Assembly (NCBI GenBank): GCA_903906315.1
Contig: CAIVJW010000365.1
Location: 1 to 64,000 of the forward strand
Length of the DNA stretch: 64,000 bases
Direction: 5' to 3'
Origin: an uncultured delta proteobacterium
GTDB lineage: Bacteria > Myxococcota_A > Polyangia > Polyangiales > Polyangiaceae
Shown here: in pieces, positions 1-7,184 of the stretch
How the letters are laid out: the number at the start of each line of letters is the position of its first letter
Position numbering within the stretch: position 1 is the first letter of the stretch
The notes under the pieces: model-generated
Seen by the model: the letters and a program-made list of their open reading frames with translations, nothing else
Database searches by the model: none
What the model was told of the DNA's origin: nothing
Program-made: the position numbers and the translations under genes

Positions 1-140
1 CGGCGTCGGTCGTCTGCGTCGAGGACGGGCAGCTCCTGCGCATCCCGCGCGCCGAGTTCGAGGCCCTGCTCGACGAGTCGCCGGAGCTCGCGCGCGGCGT
101 GATCCGCACGCTGCTCGGGCACCTGCGGGCGCGGGGCTAG
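1..140 (+). CDS. cyclic-nucleotide-binding regulator, C-terminal fragment
   Basis: Only the last 45 residues lie in the window; the gene starts upstream and is read from base 3 to a TAG at 138-140. The visible part has the end of a cNMP-binding fold: a short strand (GQLLRIPRAEF) followed by helices of the form FEALLDESPELARGVIRTLL, as in CRP-like and CAP_ED domains. No helix-turn-helix follows, so this is probably a domain that ends the protein rather than a CRP-type transcription factor. The stop lies nine bases before the next start, so it may be cotranscribed with the envelope cluster. Ligand and partner domain are unknown. Confidence 0.6.
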   Translation, partial: ASVVCVEDGQLLRIPRAEFEALLDESPELARGVIRTLLGHLRARG

Positions 141-149
141 GGGACCTGA

Positions 150-848
150 ATGCCTGTCAGGGACTCGGCGGGGCGCGATGGCCTGCTGCGGCGCCTCGCC
201 GAGGCGTGGGGCAACGCGTCCGATCGTCTGCGCGGTCCGGCCGAGGGCGCGCGCGACGTGGGCCGAACGATCTTCGATCTCTCGGTGAGCGTGCTCGGGA
301 TCACCGTGCTCTCGCCCGCCCTCGCGGCGGCGGCCGCCATCATCCTGCTCGACGACGGATCCCCCGTCCTCTTCCGGCAGGCGCGCCTCGGGACGAACCG
401 GGTGCCGTTCCGGCTCCTGAAATTGCGCACCATGCGCGCCGGGCGCGTGACGCGGGCGGGAGCCTGGCTGCGGGCCACGGGGCTCGACGAAGCACCTCAG
501 TTCTGGAACGTGGTCCGGGGCGAGATGAGCGTCGTGGGCCCTCGCCCGCTCACCCCCGACGACATCGTCCGCCTCGGGTGGAACGGCCCGGCGCATGACG
601 TCCGCTTCCTCGCCAAGCCGGGGATCACCGGGCCCGTGCAGGTGCTCGGCGCGATCTCCGCCGCGGATTCCGCGCGGCTCGAGCGCGAGTACCTCACGCG
701 GCGCTCCGCGGGCCTCGACCTCGCCATCGTGGTCGCGACCTCGGCCGTGCTCGTGCTCGGCAAGGACCGCGTGGGGCGGCGGTTGCGGGACGCGCTGGAC
801 TCGTTCGGACGCCCGGGCGAGAGCGCCAGCCGCGGCGAGCGACCCTGA
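150..848 (+). CDS. undecaprenyl-phosphate sugar phosphotransferase (WcaJ/PglC-like), reduced form
   Basis: Monotopic phosphoglycosyl transferase of the bacterial sugar transferase family (PF02397), 232 aa. These enzymes move a sugar phosphate from a UDP-sugar to undecaprenyl phosphate at the inner membrane. A hydrophobic re-entrant helix lies at about 44-67, followed by a KLRTM motif (91-95), the Asp-Glu catalytic dyad in LDEAPQ (113-114) and the SVVGPRP motif (127-133). The stretch that usually separates KLRTM from RVTRAG is missing, so the protein is a minimal version. There is no N-terminal multi-pass domain, unlike full-length WcaJ. It opens a cluster with a MurJ-type flippase and Mur ligases, which suggests that it builds a lipid-linked precursor. 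The sugar is unknown. Confidence 0.8.
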   Translation: MPVRDSAGRDGLLRRLAEAWGNASDRLRGPAEGARDVGRTIFDLSVSVLGITVLSPALAAAAAIILLDDGSPVLFRQARLGTNRVPFRLLKLRTMRAGRVTRAGAWLRATGLDEAPQFWNVVRGEMSVVGPRPLTPDDIVRLGWNGPAHDVRFLAKPGITGPVQVLGAISAADSARLEREYLTRRSAGLDLAIVVATSAVLVLGKDRVGRRLRDALDSFGRPGESASRGERP

Positions 849-970
849 TCGACAGCCCCTTCGGCCCCCGTGCGCTGCGCCGTCCCGAGGCCGGGCCGCG
901 ATCCCCCCGGCCCCGCGCGCCCGCGGGGAGCTGCGACGCCCCGCGGGAGTTGGAGTAGACGTCGGCCGTC

Positions 971-2584
971 ATGGGTCGCCAGGAGCACGCGACCGAGGCG
1001 CCGGCGCCCGCCTCGAACCCCGCCGCCGTCGGCGCCGCGATCGGCTCCGGACGGGACGCCCTGCTGGTCACCGCGGGCATCCTGCTCTCGCGGGTCTTCG
1101 GGCTCGTGCGCCAGCGCGTCGTGGGCCATTACTTCGGGATCTCGGCGTTCGCCGACGTCATCGTCGCCTCGTTTCGCATTGGCAATCTGTTCCAGAACCT
1201 GCTCGGCGAGGGCACGCTCTCGGCGTCCTTCATCCCGGTCTACGCCCGGACCCGCGCGGCAGGTCGGAGCGACGAGGCCACCCGCTTCGCGTTGACGGCG
1301 CTCGGCTTTCTCCTGCTGGCGGCCGGCGCCGCGTCGGCGGTCGGCGTCGCGCTCGCCCCGGCCCTGACCCGGATCCTCGCGCCGGGGTTCGAGGGCGATC
1401 GGCTCGCGCTGACGACGGGCGCCGTGCGGGTGCTGTTCCCGATGACCGCGCTCCTCGTCCTCTCGGCGTGGGCCCTCGGCGTCCTCAACGCCCACCGACG
1501 CTTCTTCCTCGCCTACGCGGCGCCGACGGCGTGGAGCGCGGCCCAGATCGCGGCCCTCGTCGGGTTCGGCGAAGGCCTCGGCCGGCGCGGCGAGCCGCTC
1601 CTCGCGGCGCTCGTGTGGAGTGCGCTCGCGGGCGCCGTCCTGCAGGTGATCGTGCTCGTGCCCGCCGCGCGATCGCTGATCGGCACGATCCGTCCTCGCC
1701 TCGACGCCTCCGATCCGCGCCTGCGCGAGGCCGTCGCGCGCCTGCCGAGCGTGCTCCTGGGCCGCGGGGTGGTCCAGCTCTCGGGCCTGGTCGACCTCGC
1801 CCTCGTGAGCTTCTTCGGGACGGGCGCGCAGGCCGCGATGAGCACCGCGCAGATGATCTACTTCCTGCCCATGGCGATCCTCGGCACGGGCGAGGCCGCC
1901 GCCGCGCTGCCCGACCTGGCGGCCGAGACGGCCGAAGCCGACCTCGATCGGCGCAACGCGCGCCTCCGCGCTCGCCTCGGCGGGGCCCTCGCGCGCGTGA
2001 CGACCCTGACGGTGCCGGCCACGCTCGTCCTCGCGCTGCTCGGCGGCGAGATCCTCCGCGTGTGCCTGCAGAGCGGCGAGTTCGACGAGGCCGCCACCGA
2101 GCGCGTCCGCGAGATCGTGGTCGCCTACGCCTTCGCCCTGCTCGGCAACGCCTCGGCGCGCGTGTTGACGACGACGGCCTGGGCCCTCGGCGACACCCGC
2201 ACGCCGGCGCGCTACGCGATCGGGCGCGTCGTCGCGAGCACCGCGTGCTCCCTCGTGCTGATGCAGCGGTTCGAGGTGGTGGGCGTGGTCCTCGGCGCCG
2301 TCCTCGCCGCGTGGGTGGAGACGATCGCGCTCGGGTGGAAGCTGCACAAGCAGCTCGGCGGGCTCGGCCTCGAGCACGTCCCCGGCGCGCGGATCGCGCT
2401 GCTCGGAGCGGCCTCCATCGCGCCGGCGCTGATCGTCAGGTGGGCGCTGCCGACCCCGATCGCGCGCACCTTCGCGGGATCGTTGCTCGTGCTCGCGGTC
2501 TTCGGCGGCGCGTTCGCCCTCGCCGCGCCCGCGCTCGGGCTCCTCGACCTCCGGTCGCTGTGGCGCCGCCGCGCGCGCCGGTGA
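971..2584 (+). CDS. murJ: MurJ/MviN-family lipid-linked precursor flippase
   Basis: Member of the MOP superfamily MurJ/MviN group, 537 aa against about 510 for E. coli MurJ. MurJ flips lipid II across the inner membrane. The N-terminus carries the family signature around residues 36-75 (ILLSRVFGLVRQRVVGHYFG, then a run ending FQNLLGEGTLSASFIPVY), and about 14 hydrophobic segments follow. The first 30 residues are polar and low in complexity, so the true start could be a little further in. It follows the sugar phosphotransferase by 122 bases and precedes the Mur ligases. It could therefore flip the product of this cluster rather than ordinary lipid II. The family call is firm; the substrate is inferred. 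Confidence 0.88.
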   Translation: MGRQEHATEAPAPASNPAAVGAAIGSGRDALLVTAGILLSRVFGLVRQRVVGHYFGISAFADVIVASFRIGNLFQNLLGEGTLSASFIPVYARTRAAGRSDEATRFALTALGFLLLAAGAASAVGVALAPALTRILAPGFEGDRLALTTGAVRVLFPMTALLVLSAWALGVLNAHRRFFLAYAAPTAWSAAQIAALVGFGEGLGRRGEPLLAALVWSALAGAVLQVIVLVPAARSLIGTIRPRLDASDPRLREAVARLPSVLLGRGVVQLSGLVDLALVSFFGTGAQAAMSTAQMIYFLPMAILGTGEAAAALPDLAAETAEADLDRRNARLRARLGGALARVTTLTVPATLVLALLGGEILRVCLQSGEFDEAATERVREIVVAYAFALLGNASARVLTTTAWALGDTRTPARYAIGRVVASTACSLVLMQRFEVVGVVLGAVLAAWVETIALGWKLHKQLGGLGLEHVPGARIALLGAASIAPALIVRWALPTPIARTFAGSLLVLAVFGGAFALAAPALGLLDLRSLWRRRARR

Positions 2585-2652
2585 TCGACCGGAGGGACGC
2601 GAGGCGCGTCGCGGCGAACACGCCCGCAGCTTGTCCGGCCGCCGTGCCCCAT

Positions 2653-2667
2653 GTTACGTGGGGTAAC
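2653..2667. promoter_or_regulatory. inverted repeat upstream of the ComB-like gene
   Basis: GTTAC and GTAAC flank a five-base centre (GTGGG), 30 bases before the chosen ATG at 2698. A perfect five-base dyad here could be an operator or a small hairpin. It lies between murJ and the ComB-like gene, so it may mark separate control of the downstream genes. It is short enough to arise by chance in this base composition. Confidence 0.25.
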
Positions 2668-2697
2668 CTTCATGACCTCTCGCGCAGGCCAGGTGTG

Positions 2698-3387
2698 ATG
2701 CACGTCCAGCGACGCCGGCCAGCGGAGCTGTCCTCGCAGCGCCTCGGCACGGTCGTCGTGATGGACGTGCTCCGCATGACGTCGACGGCGGCCGTGTTGA
2801 TGAGCCGTCCCTCGTGCCTGCGTGTGGCCGTCGCCGCCACGCTTCGGGACCTCGACCGGCTCTCGCAGCCCGCCTCCGAGTACGTCGTCGTCAGCGAGCT
2901 GGCCGAGGCCCCTTGGGTGGGGACGCGCGTCGACAACTCCCCCGCGCGGGTCTCGCGCATGGCATTCGGGGAGCGGACACCCGTGCTCGTGACCACCAAC
3001 GGCACGAGGACCCTCCTCTCGGCCGCCGCGTGCGCGGACGACGTCCTGTTGGCGAGCTTTCGGGACCTGCGCGCGGTCGCGCGGCACCTCGCCGCCCTGG
3101 CGACGCCGTCGGTGGTGCTCCTGCCGGCGGGAGACTTCGCCAGCGGCAAGGGGTGCCTCGAGGATGATCTCTGTGCCGACGCGCTGGAGGCGATCCTCGC
3201 CGGAAGAGAGCCGGATCTCGCCGATAGCGCCGCCCTCATCCGCGCCCATCCCCGCGTGCGTCGACGGGTCGAGGTCGAGGCCGGCTTCCGCGCGGACCTC
3301 GACGTCGCCCTCGAGGACGACCCGCGGGCGATGGCCCTACGGTTTCAGCCGCTCGACGCCGGCGTCGGTCAGATCGTCCGCGCATGA
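2698..3387 (+). CDS. ComB-like 2-phosphosulfolactate phosphatase family protein
   Basis: Family match to 2-phosphosulfolactate phosphatase (ComB), 229 aa, close to the usual 230-240. Known ComB enzymes hydrolyse 2-phospho-3-sulfolactate to sulfolactate in a Mg-dependent reaction. The family's opening motif is present as VVVMDVLRMTST (about 19-30), followed by the paired strand VLVTTNGTRTL and a late GDFASGKGCLEDDLCA segment where members carry acidic metal ligands. The ATG at 2698 puts the first motif at the usual distance from the N-terminus; an in-frame GTG at 2644 would add an unmatched leader. It lies between murJ and the U32-like gene. A sulfolactate, phospholactate or other small phosphoester substrate is possible; none is shown by the sequence. 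Confidence 0.72.
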   Translation: MHVQRRRPAELSSQRLGTVVVMDVLRMTSTAAVLMSRPSCLRVAVAATLRDLDRLSQPASEYVVVSELAEAPWVGTRVDNSPARVSRMAFGERTPVLVTTNGTRTLLSAAACADDVLLASFRDLRAVARHLAALATPSVVLLPAGDFASGKGCLEDDLCADALEAILAGREPDLADSAALIRAHPRVRRRVEVEAGFRADLDVALEDDPRAMALRFQPLDAGVGQIVRA

Positions 3388-3488
3388 TGGCGGCCGACCT
3401 CCCCTCTTGTATGGCGCGGATCCTCGAGACCGGGGGGATCTGCGAGCCTCGGATGGCGCTGTCGGGCCGGTCGCGGAGGACGTGACGG

Positions 3489-4418
3489 ATGGTCGCAACG
3501 GTCGTCGGAGCGCGGACGCGCGAGTTCCTCTCACGGCAAGGGCTGCCCACGGGGGACAGGCAGGCGACCGCGCCGCCGGACCGCTCGTTCTCGGGTGGGG
3601 GCAAGTTCGGAATCGAGCTCTCGAGCGTCAACAACGCGGCCATCTTGCGGACGACCCTCGAGCTCGCGAAGGAACACTCGATTCGCGTGAATCGGTGCGA
3701 CGAGTGTCGCGGGATCGGTCGCCTCCCGGACGCCGACATCGTGGAGATGGTGCGCATCTGCGCCGGCGAAGCCATCGGCCTGCTCCTCTCGATCGGCCCC
3801 CGCGCGATCTACGACACCGGCGGCTTCGTCCGGAGCAGCAACGGTCGCCGCATCGGCTATCGACTCCGCGGGATGGAGAGCGTCGTTCGCGCCGTCGAGG
3901 AGGTCCGGCGGGCGGCGGACCTCGGGGTGCGCGGCTTCGTGGTGTACGACGAGGGCCTGCTCACGCTGCTGAGCCAGCTCCGTCGAGCCGGCGAGTTGCC
4001 GGCGAGCACGGTCTTCAAGGTGTCCGTGCACCTGGGCTGCTCGAACCCCTTGTCCGCTCGGCTCTACGAGGACCTCGGCGCGGACACGGTCAATCCGGTG
4101 CCCGACCTCGATCTCGACATGATCGGCGCCATGCGCGCCGCGGTGACGTGCCCTCTCGACCTCTTCTCCGACACCGCCGAGGAAGCCGGCGGCATCCTCC
4201 GCACCCACGATGTCCCCGAGTTCGTGCGCCTGGCGTCGCCGGTGTACATCAAGTGCGGCGCCATCTCGCAGCCGCGGCAGAACCATCTCCCGACCCTCGC
4301 CGAGCTGCGCGAGCGGATCCGCCAGACGGCCTGCGTCGTGGAGATGTTGGCCCGCCACGACCTCGCGGGCGCCCAGGTCGGGCCCACCGAGCGGACGCTC
4401 GGGCTGCCGGAGCGCTAG
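3489..4418 (+). CDS. U32-like TIM-barrel protein, function unknown
   Basis: 309 aa, not firmly recognised. The middle and C-terminal parts alternate strands and helices as in a TIM barrel. The run KVSVHLGCSNPLSARLYEDL followed by GADTVNPVPDLDLDMI resembles U32-family proteins, which include peptidases and the iron-sulfur hydroxylation proteins UbiU, UbiV and RlhA. Seven cysteines are present (70, 73, 91, 184, 221, 256, 282), two as a CDEC pair, so metal or cluster binding is possible; the classical U32 signature is not seen. The stop is three bases before the GTG of the MurL-MurD fusion, so the two are surely cotranscribed. A role in making or modifying the peptide precursor is likely from context only. 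Confidence 0.5.
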   Translation: MVATVVGARTREFLSRQGLPTGDRQATAPPDRSFSGGGKFGIELSSVNNAAILRTTLELAKEHSIRVNRCDECRGIGRLPDADIVEMVRICAGEAIGLLLSIGPRAIYDTGGFVRSSNGRRIGYRLRGMESVVRAVEEVRRAADLGVRGFVVYDEGLLTLLSQLRRAGELPASTVFKVSVHLGCSNPLSARLYEDLGADTVNPVPDLDLDMIGAMRAAVTCPLDLFSDTAEEAGGILRTHDVPEFVRLASPVYIKCGAISQPRQNHLPTLAELRERIRQTACVVEMLARHDLAGAQVGPTERTLGLPER

Positions 4419-4421
4419 GCC

Positions 4422-7184
4422 GTGACGACACCGCGATCCTCGACGCCCCCTCGGGACGGCGCGGCGATCGGCCCGGATCCCCGGGACGATCCCGACCCCG
4501 GCGGCGGCCCGGAGGCGCGATCGGCGCGGGTCGATCGCCTCCGGGCCGAGTACCCCACGTTCGTCTACGAGGACTACGCATGGCGCGAGGACGAGACGGG
4601 CGCCCTCGACTGCTCCTGGCGGTTCCGCGCCGGAGACCTCGCCTTCGAGCCGACGTGCCGGATCGCCTTCGCGGGCCCGTCCGCGCGATCCCGGGTCGGC
4701 CGCGAGGTGGTGGACAACCTCGTATTTCACCTCGGCCTCGCGGAGCTGCCGAGCTACTGGAAGGCGACCTGCTCGCCACGGGTCGAGGTGCGCGCCGGCC
4801 CGATCGGCGCCGATCAGGCCGCCTTCTGGACGTGGGTGTTGACCGAAGGGATGGGCGAGTTCCACTTCGCGAACCGAACTCCCTTCACGGACCCGAGCTT
4901 CGTCACGATCGTCGGCGGCGACGCCCGCCCGCCCGCCGTATTCCAAGGGCCTCTCTTGGGTGGCCACGTCCTCCCCATCGGCGGAGGCAAGGACTCCCTC
5001 GTCACCCTCGACCTCCTCGCGCGCAGGGCCGAAGGCCTCACGGCGCTCGCCATCAACCCTCCTCCCTCGACCGAGTCCGCGATCCGGATCGCCGGCGTCG
5101 CCGACCGCGTCGTCGTCCGTCGGCGCCTCGACCCTCGGCTGATCGAGCTCAACCGGGCCGGCTTCCCGAACGGACACACTCCCTTCGGCGCCGTGATCGC
5201 CTTCGCGTCCGCGCTCGCCGCCGTCCTGCTCGGGCGCAAGTACATCACCCTGTCGAACGAGTCGTCGTCCGACTACGCCCCGCTCCTCTACCGCGGGCGG
5301 CGGATAAACCACCAGTACGGCAAGAGCCGCGCCTTCGAGGCGGCCTTGCACCGGTACCTCGCCGACCACGTCGCGACGGATCTGCACTACTTCAGCCTCC
5401 TGCGCCCGTTCAACGAGCTCCAGATCGCGCAGCGCTTCAGTGATCTCACGGCGTTTCACCCCGTCTTTCGGAGCTGCAACCGGGGGCGCAAGGCGGACGC
5501 ATGGTGTGGGCGGTGCCCCAAGTGCCTGTCGACCTTCCTCCTGCTCGCCCCGTTCCTGGACCGCCCCGCGCTGGTTACCCACTTCGGCAAGGATCTCCTG
5601 ATCGACCCCGAGTGCCAGGCGAGGTTGCCGTCGCTCCTCAGCGAGGAGGGGGCCGAACGGCCCTTCGAGTGCGTGGCGACGCCCGCCGAGATCCGCGCCG
5701 CGATCGACCTCTGTCGCGGTGGCCGGCTCGCCGACGCGACCCTGGAGGCGCTCACGCACCGGTCCCCGAGCGACCTCGTCCCCGAGGCCCTCTACGCGGT
5801 GGCCGACGCCGCACTTCGCCCTCGCGTCGGGCCGCTCCTCGGGCGCACCGCCGTGGGCGTCGTAGGCCTCGGCCTCGAGGGCACCAGCACCTGCCGCCGG
5901 CTGCTGGCGAGCCCGGGGCCGATCGATCTCACCGTCGTCGACGACGACGGCGCGGCGGCTCACCGGATCCCCCCCGCAACCAGCCCGTCGCAGCGCGTGC
6001 GGTTCCTGTCGGGCGCCGAGGCGTCCGAGTCGGCGCCCGCGATCGATATCGTGTTCAAGTCGCCGGGCGTGCGGCCCGACCACCCGGCGATGGCCGCGAT
6101 CCGCCGTCGGCCCGCGGTCGTCACGTCCAACACGGCGCTCTTCTTCGAGGAGTGCACGGGCCAGGTCCTCGGCGTCACCGGCACCAAGGGCAAGTCGACC
6201 ACCACCTCGCTCCTCGCCCACGTGCTCTCGGCCGCAGGCAAGGACGTCCGCCTGGTCGGCAACATCGGGCGGCCGTGCCTGGAGGGGCTGACGGGTGGGG
6301 ATTCGCAGACCCTCTACTGCGTCGAGCTGTCGAGCTTCCAGCTCGAGGACCTCCAGGTGAGCCCCCACCTCGCGGTCGTGCTCGGCATCTTCGCCGACCA
6401 CCTGGATCGCTATGGCGAGCTTTCGTCGTACGTGGCCGCAAAGGCCTCGATCACGCGCTACCAGACCCGCGACGACGTGGTGATGTACAACGCCGACTGC
6501 CCGCGTGCGACCGCGATCGCGGCGTCGAGCGTTGCGCGCCGCGTGGCCTTCGATCGGGCGCGCCCCGAGCTCGTCGGCCCCGCTCCGGGCCCGCTCCTGG
6601 GAGAGTTCAACAACTACAACCTCTGGCCTGCGATCCTCGTCGGTCGGCACTTCGGGATTGCCGATGACGCGATCGGGGCCTCGATCCGGTCGTTCCGCGC
6701 GCTCGCCGGCCGCCTGGAGACGGTGGCCGACAAGGAGGGTGTCCGCTTCGTCTGTGACATTCGCTCCACGGCCCCGGAGGTCACCGTGGCTGCCCTGGAG
6801 GCGCTCGCCGGAAACGGGGACGACGTGCGCTTTCTCCTCCTCGGCGGCGTCGACCGGCAGCAGGACTACGAGGCGCTCCTCCCCGCGCTCGAGCGATCCG
6901 CCGTCCGCCACGTCCTCCTCTTCCCGCCCACGGGGGCCCGCATCCGCGCGATCCTCGAGCGCACGCCGCTCCGGAGTCGACTTGCCCTCTTCGAGCCGAA
7001 GAGCATGGAGGAGGCCATTCGCTACGTCTACCGAGAGGCGCCCGCGTCGCCCAGCGTCTGCTTGATGTCGACGGCCGCGCCGAGCAATGGCGGCCTCTTC
7101 TCGGGTCCGGAGGACAAGGCGCGGCAATTCGCGGACTTTGCGAGGCGCCTCGGGCGCGGCGATCGGTCCGGGGTGGGTGGATGA
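4422..7184 (+). CDS. murL-murD: fused UDP-MurNAc-L-Ala-L-Glu epimerase (MurL) and MurD-type ligase
   Basis: A 920-aa fusion. Residues about 40-465 match MurL, which in Xanthomonas converts UDP-MurNAc-L-Ala-L-Glu to the D-Glu form. They include an N-type ATP-pyrophosphatase loop GGGKDS (187-192), NGHTPF (250-255), a WCGRCPKC metal-like motif (361-368) and PFECVAT (414-420). Residues about 474-918 are a Mur ligase: GTKGKST (587-593), SSFQLE (637-642), DHLDRYG and a lysine at 674 at the site that is carbamylated in MurD. MurD2 enzymes add L-Glu, the substrate of MurL, so the fusion joins two consecutive steps. The usual HNxxN motif reads FNNYN (729-733), with the histidine lost. Start is GTG; the end overlaps murE by four bases (ATGA). 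Confidence 0.85.
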   Translation: MTTPRSSTPPRDGAAIGPDPRDDPDPGGGPEARSARVDRLRAEYPTFVYEDYAWREDETGALDCSWRFRAGDLAFEPTCRIAFAGPSARSRVGREVVDNLVFHLGLAELPSYWKATCSPRVEVRAGPIGADQAAFWTWVLTEGMGEFHFANRTPFTDPSFVTIVGGDARPPAVFQGPLLGGHVLPIGGGKDSLVTLDLLARRAEGLTALAINPPPSTESAIRIAGVADRVVVRRRLDPRLIELNRAGFPNGHTPFGAVIAFASALAAVLLGRKYITLSNESSSDYAPLLYRGRRINHQYGKSRAFEAALHRYLADHVATDLHYFSLLRPFNELQIAQRFSDLTAFHPVFRSCNRGRKADAWCGRCPKCLSTFLLLAPFLDRPALVTHFGKDLLIDPECQARLPSLLSEEGAERPFECVATPAEIRAAIDLCRGGRLADATLEALTHRSPSDLVPEALYAVADAALRPRVGPLLGRTAVGVVGLGLEGTSTCRRLLASPGPIDLTVVDDDGAAAHRIPPATSPSQRVRFLSGAEASESAPAIDIVFKSPGVRPDHPAMAAIRRRPAVVTSNTALFFEECTGQVLGVTGTKGKSTTTSLLAHVLSAAGKDVRLVGNIGRPCLEGLTGGDSQTLYCVELSSFQLEDLQVSPHLAVVLGIFADHLDRYGELSSYVAAKASITRYQTRDDVVMYNADCPRATAIAASSVARRVAFDRARPELVGPAPGPLLGEFNNYNLWPAILVGRHFGIADDAIGASIRSFRALAGRLETVADKEGVRFVCDIRSTAPEVTVAALEALAGNGDDVRFLLLGGVDRQQDYEALLPALERSAVRHVLLFPPTGARIRAILERTPLRSRLALFEPKSMEEAIRYVYREAPASPSVCLMSTAAPSNGGLFSGPEDKARQFADFARRLGRGDRSGVGG

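Noticed and set aside
3531-7127. A very long open frame on the minus strand opposite the U32-like and MurL-MurD genes (others are at 497-2377 and 26515-30669)
   Set aside because: Rich in Arg, Gly, Glu and Asp with no motifs; such frames stay open because stop codons are rare in this GC-rich DNA. The plus-strand proteins have clear family motifs.
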